This document shows positions 48,866 through 57,981 of a stretch of DNA of 64,000 nt, one piece after another. The stretch spans positions 124,001 to 188,000 of the forward strand of contig JAKVAZ010000008.1 of assembly GCA_022447225.1 (NCBI GenBank). Direction: 5' to 3'. Every line of letters begins with the position of its first letter. The first letter of the stretch is position 1. The notes under the pieces are model-generated. The model did not search any database. It saw only the letters and a program-made list of their open reading frames with translations, and was not told the DNA's origin. The position numbers and the translations under genes are program-made. This stretch comes from Fuerstiella sp. Lineage in GTDB: Bacteria > Planctomycetota > Planctomycetia > Planctomycetales > Planctomycetaceae.

Positions 48866-49568
48866 AAATAGAGATCACATTTAAACGTACTATACCCGAT
48901 GTGCCATCCTGCTTATTACGCTCCCCAAAACTGAACCCAGCCGACACAAGCCTGTTCATTGAAATAAAGAGCCCGTGGACGAGCCGGGGAAATCTTCTGT
49001 AACTGCGCGCTGGATTTTCAGTAAACGAGAGACTGAGTTGATTTGGAGATCTTCAAATGTCGAAGACATCGAGTCCAGAAACCCCTCGGTTTTTCAAAGA
49101 CAAGTTCCACCCTGCCTGGATCAATTTCTGACTAAAGTCTGGTCACTACGTTGTCAGCAGCCAAGGTTTCAAAGTTAATCGGTGCCCGTTCAAAGTCAAA
49201 ATTTTTCTGGAATGAAACATCGCAAACGGACGGACGGTCAGGCCCAGGCTGAGCAGCAGCAGAAAGGTTTTTGCGGTGTTGATCGCATTCATCCCACGGG
49301 GCAAGATGGACGCAGAACTGGTCGTGCACAGGTACAGTCGTCCGGTGAAAACCAGATGCACCTTTTACAGCATGTAGACCTGTTATGTGGAATTGGCCAG
49401 CTGCTGTGCGTGACTGAAATACAACGAACGCCCGACCTGACCACCCTGCTCAGTCGATCGGCCAGTATTTTGTTCCACGCCACGCCCCGGTTTTCTCACC
49501 ATCGCCGGAAACGTCAAAAGCTGAATGAGCCACGTTTACTGGTAGACAGGCGGAACTCAAAATTCCTG
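48866..49568. other. 703-base region without a recognisable gene inside the glycan cluster
   Basis: The first 100 bases upstream of the AT-rich gene keep its composition; the rest returns to the local average. Neither strand has a convincing frame. A frame at 49182-49847 on the plus strand is largely antisense to the deacetylase. It may hold decayed sequence from the insertion. Confidence 0.45.
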
Positions 49569-50444
49569 TCAGTTATCAATTTTTGCGCTGGAAAGTGTGT
49601 ATTCCGGCCATTGCTCAACCGTAGCAACCACGTCCGCAACGGTCGAAAAGCGAAAACGCTGCAGCAAATGACGGAGCTTTCGCTGCGTCGTACGCAGGTT
49701 AACGTAATATTTGAAGGACTTAATGCGTGGCAGTGGCAGTCGTGGCTGATCCGGGTCGATTTCGCGGGGATGGATATAGCACATGCCCACACGTTTCTGG
49801 CGATGATTCTGGCGAAAGCCGGCGTTGATTACCGATTGCGGCAGTAATCGAAGATAGCCCCCGCCGGAAAATGGAATCGCCCGTCCCAAAAGTGTCATTA
49901 CGGAAACCGGAAAACACTTGACCTGTCCGTCGGATGTTTTCAGTAGAAACGGATCGCGGTGAAGCCCATCAACGCCGCCATTGTCTCGTCGGGCAGGGAC
50001 CAGGGACACGTCAACCTCAACTCCGTTTCGACTGAGAATAGGATAGGCCCAGAAACATTCATTTGTGATTGAAAAACTCGGTGCCCGATACACGGAAACC
50101 GGCTGTCCTGACAGATCGCGCAGAATCGCCAGACTTCTCTGAAGATCTGTCTCGAATTCATCTGGAGTCATCGTGTAAACAAGTTGATGAAGGTAGCCGT
50201 GGCATCCGATTTCATGCCCGGCACCGGCGAGTCTCCGGATCAGAGACGGATGTTGTTCGGCGACCCAGCCCAGACAAAGAAACGTTCCGCGAACACCGGC
50301 ATCATCAAGGAATTTCAGCAGGACATCTGTGTTCCGGACGACATGTGATGGTGCGTCCTGCCAGGTGGCCGGATCGGAATAAGGGGTCTTCACTCCGCAA
50401 ACATGAAACCACTCTTCAGTATCGACACAAAACGCGTTCAGCAT
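49569..50444 (-). CDS. Polysaccharide deacetylase, DUF3473 (XrtA-associated) type
   Basis: The 291-residue protein starts with the deacetylase motif AFCVDTEEWFH (catalytic Asp at 8), has the metal-binding H-x(3)-H-type segment EIGCHGYLHQLVY (about 77-89) and RAPSFSIT (about 118). It ends in a DUF3473-like C-terminal region. This subgroup is typically encoded in exosortase A / extracellular polysaccharide loci, where it removes N-acetyl groups from the polymer. No exosortase is in this window. Its start overlaps the upstream methyltransferase by 7 bases. Confidence 0.9.
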   Translation of the reverse strand: MLNAFCVDTEEWFHVCGVKTPYSDPATWQDAPSHVVRNTDVLLKFLDDAGVRGTFLCLGWVAEQHPSLIRRLAGAGHEIGCHGYLHQLVYTMTPDEFETDLQRSLAILRDLSGQPVSVYRAPSFSITNECFWAYPILSRNGVEVDVSLVPARRDNGGVDGLHRDPFLLKTSDGQVKCFPVSVMTLLGRAIPFSGGGYLRLLPQSVINAGFRQNHRQKRVGMCYIHPREIDPDQPRLPLPRIKSFKYYVNLRTTQRKLRHLLQRFRFSTVADVVATVEQWPEYTLSSAKIDN

Positions 50445-51202
50445 TGTCCGGGACTATTTTCTGCAGGAGCCGAACAAGGCGTCATTGCCGGACGACCGTC
50501 CTTCGGATTGACATTTCTCCTGCGACGCAGAACACACACTTGGCTTGGATTCGGGAAAGCTGCAATGAATTCCTCAATTTCCAGCGAGCTTTGAGCAACC
50601 AACTCAAGGATCCGTTCCGTCTCCACGTAGAACGAACTAAACCCCAGCAGGACCCGGCCGTTCTCGTCCAGGTAATCCGGCACACACTTAACGAAACGTC
50701 GAATAAGTTCCATCCCGTCGGATCCCCCATCCGTGGCCACCTCCGACAACCCTCCGATCACCCCCTTTGCCGGAGCATCGCGAGGCACGTAGGGCGGATT
50801 CCAGAACACCACATCAAAGGCACCGCTGCACGCCTCGAACATGTCACTTTGGCGCAAGTCGACATTGACAGCATTCTTTTTGACCGTCCGACAGGCGTGT
50901 TCGACAGCGGACGGTTCAAGGTCAACACCGAATGCCGTGACCTCAACGTGTTTGCAGAGAAAGATGCTGAGAATCGCGTGTTCGCCGACGCCGATTTCCA
51001 GCGTCCGACTTCGTGGCTGGACGTGTTTCAATAGCGCTTGTCGAAAAACCAGTGTCGTATAATCCCAATACTGGACTCGTCGGCCTTTCTGCACGTCTAC
51101 ACCGAAGAACCACCGGGTTATCAATCGCGAGTTTCTGATGCGGGGGGCAAGCATTTTATTCACTCGCATCAGTGGAGCGGCATACCACCGCCTCACATTC
51201 AT
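50438..51202 (-). CDS. HemK-like class I methyltransferase
   Basis: I start at ATG 51202, where its A is the last base of the upstream TGA stop (TGATG); the longer frame to 51325 lies in the upstream gene. The 254-residue protein has motif I LEIGVGEHAILS (about 68-79) and the NPPY motif (WNPPYVPRD, about 134-142), which marks methyltransferases acting on planar nitrogen groups such as Gln, adenine or cytosine amines. Here, inside a glycan cluster and coupled to a carbamoyltransferase, the substrate could be a sugar amine or small molecule. Confidence 0.75.
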   Translation of the reverse strand: MNVRRWYAAPLMRVNKMLAPRIRNSRLITRWFFGVDVQKGRRVQYWDYTTLVFRQALLKHVQPRSRTLEIGVGEHAILSIFLCKHVEVTAFGVDLEPSAVEHACRTVKKNAVNVDLRQSDMFEACSGAFDVVFWNPPYVPRDAPAKGVIGGLSEVATDGGSDGMELIRRFVKCVPDYLDENGRVLLGFSSFYVETERILELVAQSSLEIEEFIAAFPNPSQVCVLRRRRNVNPKDGRPAMTPCSAPAENSPGQC

Positions 51203-52971
51203 CAGCTGTGACTCCCGGTGCCGGGATCCGTTTTCGGTCTCCGGTGCGTGATCCAGCTGTCCCCCATCACCAGCGCATCCGTGGTGGAATCGGCAAACGT
51301 TGCCAGCGCCTCCTGTGGACTGCACACGATTGGTTCCTGAATGTTAAATGAAGTGTTAAGAAGCACGGCAACACCGGTCCGTTCTTCGAAAGCGTCGAGT
51401 AATTTCCAGTACCGCGGGTTCACATCCCTGTCGACTGTCTGCGGACGCGCCGTTCCGTCCACATGAGTCACCGCAGGGATTCGATCTCGTGCCCCCTCCC
51501 GCACGGGAACGATAATTGTCATGAACGGCGATGGTTGATCGATTTCAAAGTACTCCGACGCCTTTTCCGCCTTCACACTTGGCGCAAACGGTCGGAACAG
51601 CTCACGCTTCTTGATCTTCGCGTTGATTGCATCACGAATGGAATCGGAACGAGGATCCGCAAGAAAGGAACGATTACCGAGAGCACGCGGTCCAAATTCC
51701 ATAGGACCCTGCATCCACGCAATAACTTCACCCCGTTGAAGTGCATCTGCGGCGCGGGCGATGAGTGCCTCTTCGGAGAGTTGTTCGCAGCAAATCTCCG
51801 CCTGCGACGCGACTGCGGATTCGATCTGCCCCGTATCAAACTCCGGACCAAACTGTGCGTGGCTGACCGGATCGGGACGCCGCCCCGTGAGCGTGTGGTA
51901 CAGAGACATGGCGGCCCCAAGCGACCCACCGGCGTCATGGGGCACCGGTGGGACATAGATCTGCTCGAACACCCCTTCCCTGAGAATGCGGCCGTTGGCC
52001 ACACAGTTCAACCCGCACCCCCCGGCAATTGTAAGATTCCTCATCCCGGTCTTTTTGCGAAGATCGATCGCAAGGTCCAGTACAACGTCTTCGAACGCAC
52101 TTTGTGCCGATGCGGCAATGTGACGATGACGATCGTTGAATTCCGCGGTGTCACTTTGCGGACGGGGATCACCGAAGTGATGCTGAAACGTCCCGCTGAA
52201 ATCTCCCGCGAGAGCACGATGGTAATCCAGTGCTTCCGTACGTACCCGATAAGTACCGGGATGCGGGGTTACCAGATAATTCTGTCGAATCCAGTTCGCA
52301 CCGGAGGGATCGCCGTACGGGCTGAGTCCCATCAGTTTGTATTCCCCGTCGAGCATCCGGAAACCGAGGAATCCCGTAATCGATGAATAGAAATGTCCGA
52401 GGGAATGAGGGAGAAGATGTTCGTGCAGAACCTTAATCGTATCTCCCCGGCCAACACCGGTTGTTGTGCAGGCCGCTTCACCCGCACCATCCATAATCAG
52501 AATCGCCGCTTCGTCAAATGGTGACGCAAAGTAGCATGACGCCATGTGTGCGAGATGATGGTCGACGTATTCCACTCGCTGTGGCTTCACACCAAAGTGT
52601 TTTGCAAGCTTGGAGCCGATTCCGAACATTCCCGTCCAGCCTGCGTCCTGACCTTCACTGTGGCCACCACGCCACACAGTCGTCGCCCGGTTCATTTTGC
52701 GCAGAAAATCAGACGGGTGACTGACCATCAGCTTCAGCAGATACTGAAATCGATGCCTAAGTTTGTACGGATCCCAGTAGACGGACACAGCATCGATGTC
52801 AGCGAGCGACGTGTTTCCGGCATCCAGAACGAACTGAATCGACTCATAGGGAATCCCGCCGTCGTGTTTCCGCCTTGTGAAACGTTCCTGTTCAACGGCG
52901 GCAACGACCTGACCGTCGCGCAGCAACACGGCCGAGGATTCCGTCATGGTTGTCAGACCAAGGATATCCAT
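51202..52971 (-). CDS. NodU/CmcH family carbamoyltransferase
   Basis: The 589-residue protein has the Kae1/TsaD-like N-terminal part with YVDHHLAHMASCYFAS (about residues 136-151) and ILIMDGAGE. The C-terminal half holds GCGLNCVANG and MEFGPRALGNRSFLADP, all typical of the family. Such enzymes use carbamoyl phosphate and ATP to carbamoylate hydroxyls on sugars, as in Nod factors and antibiotics. It probably decorates the polysaccharide made by this cluster. The gene is followed by a methyltransferase with a one-base overlap. Confidence 0.92.
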   Translation of the reverse strand: MDILGLTTMTESSAVLLRDGQVVAAVEQERFTRRKHDGGIPYESIQFVLDAGNTSLADIDAVSVYWDPYKLRHRFQYLLKLMVSHPSDFLRKMNRATTVWRGGHSEGQDAGWTGMFGIGSKLAKHFGVKPQRVEYVDHHLAHMASCYFASPFDEAAILIMDGAGEAACTTTGVGRGDTIKVLHEHLLPHSLGHFYSSITGFLGFRMLDGEYKLMGLSPYGDPSGANWIRQNYLVTPHPGTYRVRTEALDYHRALAGDFSGTFQHHFGDPRPQSDTAEFNDRHRHIAASAQSAFEDVVLDLAIDLRKKTGMRNLTIAGGCGLNCVANGRILREGVFEQIYVPPVPHDAGGSLGAAMSLYHTLTGRRPDPVSHAQFGPEFDTGQIESAVASQAEICCEQLSEEALIARAADALQRGEVIAWMQGPMEFGPRALGNRSFLADPRSDSIRDAINAKIKKRELFRPFAPSVKAEKASEYFEIDQPSPFMTIIVPVREGARDRIPAVTHVDGTARPQTVDRDVNPRYWKLLDAFEERTGVAVLLNTSFNIQEPIVCSPQEALATFADSTTDALVMGDSWITHRRPKTDPGTGSHS

Positions 52972-53056
52972 TGCTTAATTAATGCCCCCGGTTAATGAAA
53001 TTTCGGCCGAACACACTCGTCCGACGTAATTAAAGAATCCCTTGCCAACTTTTCGC

Positions 53057-54292
53057 TCACACCGTGATCAAACGCTGATAGATGGATTGATATGCCCGCA
53101 CACCTACTTCCAGAGAAAATCTCTCCTCGCACAGCCGACGGCAACGTGCCGAGACATTCGGGTCCTCAAGAAGTTCGTCAACTTCGTTAATACACTGCTG
53201 ATAGCCCGCTGAATCGAACGATCTGAGGTTCACACCAACGCGGTTTTCCGGAACGATTTCAAGCAAGTCGCCAATCCCGTCGCAATTCGCAATCACCGGA
53301 ACTCCCGACGCGAGGTACTCCGCAAGCCGAGTGGGACTCGACGCCACTTTGGCAACGCTCGGCTGAATCATGCACAGCCCAAGGTCTGCAGTACTCAAAT
53401 ACCGAGGAACTTCCGAAGGTTCCACCGCCGCAACATCGATCCTCGACAGGTCGCAACCCGCGGCTTGCGCGACCTGATCAATCACTTCCTGTTTCGTCCG
53501 TGTCAGAAGCTGTAGTCGGGCGTTCGGCCACTTGTGTTGTGCTGCAGCAAAGACCCCGAAGACGGCGCTGGCCTGATAACCCGGTCCCAGAGATCCAACG
53601 GAAATGATCCGGCGCACGTTTTGACGGCGCTGACCGTTCCATTGAAAGAGATCTGTGTCGACACAGCAGGGGATCACATCGATCGGAGTTGAGATATCTC
53701 GGTCCTGAAGCTGCCGCTTTCCACTGTCTGTCAGTGAAACCAGCCGGTCGGCTTTATGAAACAGTCGATCTTCCGCCCGCTGAACCAGCTTCTTCAGCAT
53801 CTGCTGCCGAATGGTTCCCTTCGCCCATTTCTCCTCCGCCCAGAATCCTCGCATATCGTACAAAAACCTGGCATTCGTTTTGCGGCAAGCTCTAAGACTG
53901 ATGTTGCCGGGAACAAAGCTCCGACCGTGAACGATATTCAGTCCGTGTGTCCTGATGAGCCGTAGCGCTGTTTTACAGCCATTGTTAATTTCGCGCCATC
54001 CATTCAGAACACGGCTCCTGCTTCGGGCAACTAACGGGGTCCACGTGATCCCGTCGGTACGAAGATTACTCTCGATCTCGGCAGACTGCACAGGAGTTAA
54101 GGGGACACGTTCAAACGTCAACAGATGACAACACGGCAGATCACGCGCCAGTACCCGGAGGTATCGCACAACCTGTGAGACAATCAACGGGTCACAAATG
54201 CTCGACGACGCGATATACAGCACGCGCGCTTCCTGTTGAGTTCCGCCTGAAGACACCATCATATGTATTACGTCACCACCATTATTCTTCAC
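53057..54292 (-). CDS. Family 4-type glycosyltransferase
   Basis: The 411-residue protein shows a GT-B architecture. The N-terminal Rossmann half contains RFLYDMRGFWAEE (about 148-160). The C-terminal half contains the donor-binding region with VISVGSLGPGYQ-like residues and SPTRLAEYLASGVPVIAN (about 325-342), the EX7E-like area of GT4 enzymes. It likely transfers a hexose in polysaccharide assembly. Its ATG shares four bases (ATGA) with the stop of the upstream epimerase gene. Confidence 0.85.
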   Translation of the reverse strand: MKNNGGDVIHMMVSSGGTQQEARVLYIASSSICDPLIVSQVVRYLRVLARDLPCCHLLTFERVPLTPVQSAEIESNLRTDGITWTPLVARSRSRVLNGWREINNGCKTALRLIRTHGLNIVHGRSFVPGNISLRACRKTNARFLYDMRGFWAEEKWAKGTIRQQMLKKLVQRAEDRLFHKADRLVSLTDSGKRQLQDRDISTPIDVIPCCVDTDLFQWNGQRRQNVRRIISVGSLGPGYQASAVFGVFAAAQHKWPNARLQLLTRTKQEVIDQVAQAAGCDLSRIDVAAVEPSEVPRYLSTADLGLCMIQPSVAKVASSPTRLAEYLASGVPVIANCDGIGDLLEIVPENRVGVNLRSFDSAGYQQCINEVDELLEDPNVSARCRRLCEERFSLEVGVRAYQSIYQRLITV

Positions 54293-55296
54293 AACTGCAG
54301 TTCGTCACTCCACGATGGAGGAAGGTTCTGAAGAATCTCGATCCCTGAAAACAACGGAGATCGTCTCGGCCCGATTTCCTTGGCCCAGTCAGCCATTCGT
54401 GGAATCCCTTCCTGAATCGAGATCTTCGTCCGGCAATCGAAAACACGATCAGACTTGGAATGATCCGCGTAGGCGTGGACGACTTCCTTACGTGCGGCCA
54501 GATACTCCGGTTGGAATTCGACACCCATTGCGCTACTTACGGTACGGCCCAGTTCATTGACGGTAAGAATCTCGTCGGCCCCGACATTGAAAACCTGGTT
54601 GCGTGCTCCGTCAACATCGGGAGATCGCGCAATGATGTCAGCGATGTCGGCCACATGAGTGAACGCCCGAGTCTGGTTTCCGTCGCCAAAGATCGTGAAC
54701 GGCTCGTTCATCATTGCCTGACGCATGAAGATGCCCACAACGTTGCGATAGCGGTCTCCAATATTCTGGCGTTCGCCGTAAACGTTATGGGGCCGAAATG
54801 TGACGTAATCGAGCCCAAACATTTCCTTTGCAGCCATGAGATCGAGTTCCACGGCCCGCTTTGCAATTCCGTACGGATCTTCCGGATTGGGCATGAGGTC
54901 CTCGGACATCGGAACCTGATTGGCTCCGTAGACGGCGATTGACGATGTGAACACGAAACAGTCGACGTCGGAGTTGACGCTGGCATTGATGAGATTGATA
55001 CTGCCGACCACATTATTCGTGTAGTTGAAACGCCGAATAAAGTGGCTCAATCCTTCCGCAGCGTAGGCTGCCAGGTGGTAAACACGCCGAAACCTGTATC
55101 GGGAAAACAACTGATCGATCAAATCGACATCGAGAATGGAACCTTCGATAAAAGTCGCACGTGAGTTGACGTTCGCCGCGTATCCGCCACTCAGGTCATC
55201 AAGAGCAACAACATCGAATTCGCGAGATACCAGAGAATCCACGACGTGCGATCCGATGAACCCGGCTCCCCCTGTTACCAGAACGGAATCATTCAT
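54289..55296 (-). CDS. NAD-dependent nucleotide-sugar epimerase/dehydratase
   Basis: ATG at 55296, two bases past the upstream stop, gives 335 residues; an alternative ATG at 55320 overlaps the upstream gene. The extended SDR fold is clear: NAD motif VTGGAGFIGSH at the N-terminus, catalytic Ser in FTSSIAVYG and the YxxxK pair in DPYGIAKRAVE. It resembles UDP-glucose 4-epimerases and related dehydratases, converting an NDP-sugar for the glycan. Exact substrate unknown. Confidence 0.88.
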   Translation of the reverse strand: MNDSVLVTGGAGFIGSHVVDSLVSREFDVVALDDLSGGYAANVNSRATFIEGSILDVDLIDQLFSRYRFRRVYHLAAYAAEGLSHFIRRFNYTNNVVGSINLINASVNSDVDCFVFTSSIAVYGANQVPMSEDLMPNPEDPYGIAKRAVELDLMAAKEMFGLDYVTFRPHNVYGERQNIGDRYRNVVGIFMRQAMMNEPFTIFGDGNQTRAFTHVADIADIIARSPDVDGARNQVFNVGADEILTVNELGRTVSSAMGVEFQPEYLAARKEVVHAYADHSKSDRVFDCRTKISIQEGIPRMADWAKEIGPRRSPLFSGIEILQNLPPSWSDELQL

Positions 55297-55297
55297 A

Positions 55298-56470
55298 TCA
55301 GTCTTTTCTGTCGTATTCATTCAGCGTACCAAGAATCGTCGGGACGACGGCGGCCGGCGTGTATCTCGCCCTGACAACCTCATGGCCGGCACCGCCAAGC
55401 CTGTGCCTGAGGTCAGATGACTGCAGTAGCGACGCCAACTGCTCACACCAGTCCGTTTCGCTCGCAAGCAGGCCGGATTCCCCAGGTGTGATCACATCAC
55501 GGTTCGCCCCAAAATCCGACGCCACTGTGGGGATTCCATGCGACATATACTGCAGCGCTTTCAGAGCACATTTGCCTTTCGACCATTCAAAATGTGGCAA
55601 TGGCATCAATCCGATATCAATCGAACGAATGTCGTCGTACTCTGTTTGAGCCCTCCACGGACGGCATTCAACATCAATGGATGAACTGGAAACGCTGCCG
55701 CCAATCACCAGCAGCTTGAAATCGAAATTGTGCCGTAGTTTTTCGAGCTGTGGCAGCAACTCCTGAATATACCGGACAGTTGTTTTACTGCCGCTCCACC
55801 CGATCACTAAAGGGCCACTGTCTCGCTGCTGTTTGCATTCCTGCAGCTCTACGGTCGTGGGTGCGACAATCGCTGGTCGACCTACCGCTCTGACATTGTC
55901 GGCCAACCATTCGTTTCCACAGAAACTGAGATCCGTATTCCGCATCAAGAACTTGGTGTAATTGAGGCATCGTTTCACGAAGGTCTTCACCCGACTTCGC
56001 GACGCGAGCACGCTGATGAATACCGCATCATCAAGATCAAAGTAAACGGCCCTGCAGCCGGCATTGAGTACTGCTTTTTCAAGAAACGGCCAGCCCAGCC
56101 GGCCCAGCCGGCGCTGAATCACAACATGTGCACCCCTCAAAACGCCCGACCGGATGTAACGGATTGCCGATCGATAATCCATCAGGCGTTTCCCGAATGT
56201 GCCAGAAAATGATCCTGCATCAGACGAGTGAATAAACACGGTTTCAACGTCAACGACTTCCTGAAGCAGCGGCGTCCACATTTCCCAGCGAAACCGCTGA
56301 GACGGCGTGGTATTCGCCGGTGCCGGCATGAAGACAATCAGCCGTGGCCTGTCAGTCCGGCCGAAATCAATCGAAGACGAATTCAAGTCGTTCTTCCCGC
56401 TCGGATTTGCTTCCGCAGGCCTGTCCAACACCTTCACACCATCAGGTTTGATTGATCCGAAGTCCATCAC
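55298..56470 (-). CDS. Glycosyltransferase, GT-B fold
   Basis: The 390-residue protein has a GT-B glycosyltransferase layout: an N-terminal half with TTPSQRFRWEMW (about 54-65) and AVYFDLDDAVF (about 140-150), and a C-terminal half with LVIGWSGSKTT (about 220-230) and ALKALQYMSHGIPTVASDFG (about 302-321). This resembles GT4-like proteins that sit in EPS clusters. It starts five bases after the YdcF gene and ends two bases before the epimerase start, so it is part of the same operon. Confidence 0.8.
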   Translation of the reverse strand: MMDFGSIKPDGVKVLDRPAEANPSGKNDLNSSSIDFGRTDRPRLIVFMPAPANTTPSQRFRWEMWTPLLQEVVDVETVFIHSSDAGSFSGTFGKRLMDYRSAIRYIRSGVLRGAHVVIQRRLGRLGWPFLEKAVLNAGCRAVYFDLDDAVFISVLASRSRVKTFVKRCLNYTKFLMRNTDLSFCGNEWLADNVRAVGRPAIVAPTTVELQECKQQRDSGPLVIGWSGSKTTVRYIQELLPQLEKLRHNFDFKLLVIGGSVSSSSIDVECRPWRAQTEYDDIRSIDIGLMPLPHFEWSKGKCALKALQYMSHGIPTVASDFGANRDVITPGESGLLASETDWCEQLASLLQSSDLRHRLGGAGHEVVRARYTPAAVVPTILGTLNEYDRKD

Positions 56471-56475
56471 TTTTT

Positions 56476-57363
56476 TTATCGCCTGACAATCGAGGCCAGG
56501 TATTCCTTCATCGCTCGAGCATTGATCAGGAGCGCTTCGTGACGGGGAACGCAGTCACGGATGACCGCTCCCGCGGGAAGGTCTCTGACGACTCCGCGCC
56601 CGATGAAATTGCTTGGCACCGGAACGGCCGAAACTCCGGCAGATTCGGCCAAACGCATCGCCCGAGGCAGATGCCAGGCCGATGTGAGAATTCCCACGCG
56701 GTGATCCCCAAACCTTTCTGCGATGGACTCCATTTCCTCAAATGTATTGCGGCCCTGCAGTCGCACGACAGCCTCCTCCGGAACGCCCAGATCGATCAGA
56801 ATGATTCGCGCCTGCTCGGCTTCATCTGTTGCCGCCTTGCTGACTTCGACCGTTCTTGTGCCGCTACAGTATATGCACTCCACAAGTCCGCGATGAAACA
56901 TCCGCGCGGCAGTCACAATCCGATCTCCGTTGTCGTTGACTTCGAATCCCCCGGAAGGAGTCTCACACGTCGCTCCACCCAGCAAAACAAGAACGTCCAG
57001 CCGTTCCATTTGCATTGGATCAATCGAAGAGTAACGTCCTTCGAGTGATCCAATGACATGATTCGCCACATACCGATTGCCTGACACAATGATGATCAGC
57101 AGGACGACCGCAACAAGCCCACTGTCTCGAAACCGCCGCATCCGAAGAAAGGTGGCGGAAATCAAGAGCAGGAGACAGCTGATCAGTCCGACAGGTAAAA
57201 CCAGATCGACAAGAATTTTTTCAACAACACGACGTCCGAGAAAGCACCACAGCAAAACAAACAGTGCCACAATTGTGAACAGCAGCCGCAGGAACGTACC
57301 CGTAATAGGGAAATGCTGATCGCCGACATTTTTTTTCTGCACGTCGCGACTCAACAGCATCAC
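56476..57363 (-). CDS. YdcF family (DUF218) membrane protein
   Basis: The 295-residue protein has about three N-terminal membrane helices (about 24-45, 51-68, 80-93), followed by a YdcF/DUF218 domain (about 120-280) with VLVLLGG near the start, CSG in the middle and TSAWHLPRAMRLAE (about 226-239). YdcF proteins bind S-adenosylmethionine or nucleotides in some cases and are often found in polysaccharide loci, with an unclear role. Its start overlaps the acyltransferase stop by four bases. Confidence 0.85.
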   Translation of the reverse strand: MMLLSRDVQKKNVGDQHFPITGTFLRLLFTIVALFVLLWCFLGRRVVEKILVDLVLPVGLISCLLLLISATFLRMRRFRDSGLVAVVLLIIIVSGNRYVANHVIGSLEGRYSSIDPMQMERLDVLVLLGGATCETPSGGFEVNDNGDRIVTAARMFHRGLVECIYCSGTRTVEVSKAATDEAEQARIILIDLGVPEEAVVRLQGRNTFEEMESIAERFGDHRVGILTSAWHLPRAMRLAESAGVSAVPVPSNFIGRGVVRDLPAGAVIRDCVPRHEALLINARAMKEYLASIVRR

Positions 57364-57929
57364 CTGGCGCTACTCCCATCCTCTTCACGTTCGAGAGAGC
57401 GAATCACACGTGCCGGAACGCCGGCAGCCAGTGTGCCTTCACCCACGTCGTCGCGAACGAGTGCATGCGCCGCAATCACACTGTTGTCACCAATCGTCAC
57501 TCCCCTGAGCAGGGTCGATTTGGCTCCAAGCCAGACGTTACTGCCGACGGTCACTGCCGAGACCTTCTGCTGTTGCCTGCTGAATGGAGTCGCTCCAACA
57601 CGCAATCCGTGGTCCTGATCCCGAATCGTCACGTGTTCCGCAATAAGACCGTTGGGACCGATCACGATACTCTCATTCGCAACAAGAACACAATTATGAC
57701 CAATAAACGTATCATGCTGAATTTTCACAATGCCGTGTTTCGCGATAATCCGGCATCCACGGCTAATCGTACAACCGGCGGCGATATGAACACTCCCTCC
57801 GTCAGTCGCTCGAATCTCGGTCCCCCCCTGAATAAGAACCGATCGGTGAATTCTGCAACCACTGTAAGTCGCACAGACACAGAAACGTATGAAACGCGAC
57901 AATACCCGCCGGTGGATCCTGACACCCAT
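57360..57929 (-). CDS. Hexapeptide-repeat acetyltransferase (WcaF/Maa-like)
   Basis: The 189-residue protein is dominated by left-handed beta-helix repeats and contains the active-site-like DQDHGLRVG segment (about 111-119). It ends in the canonical VGSNVWLGAKSTLLRGVTIG followed by ALVRDDVGEGTLAAGVPA. It should O-acetylate a sugar using acetyl-CoA, as CysE/WcaF-type enzymes do in EPS biosynthesis. It is coupled to the YdcF gene by an ATGA overlap. Confidence 0.9.
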   Translation of the reverse strand: MGVRIHRRVLSRFIRFCVCATYSGCRIHRSVLIQGGTEIRATDGGSVHIAAGCTISRGCRIIAKHGIVKIQHDTFIGHNCVLVANESIVIGPNGLIAEHVTIRDQDHGLRVGATPFSRQQQKVSAVTVGSNVWLGAKSTLLRGVTIGDNSVIAAHALVRDDVGEGTLAAGVPARVIRSLEREEDGSSAR

Positions 57930-57981
57930 TCTCAGAAAACGTGAAAACAGTCTGTGAATGATCGACGACTCCCGGATTCAC

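Noticed and set aside
50069-51034. Plus-strand frame of 321 residues opposite the deacetylase and methyltransferase
   Set aside because: It is antisense to two clearly recognisable enzymes and has the composition of a shadow frame. Similar long shadows occur at 51463-52386 and 49182-49847 (plus) and 4563-5216 (minus).
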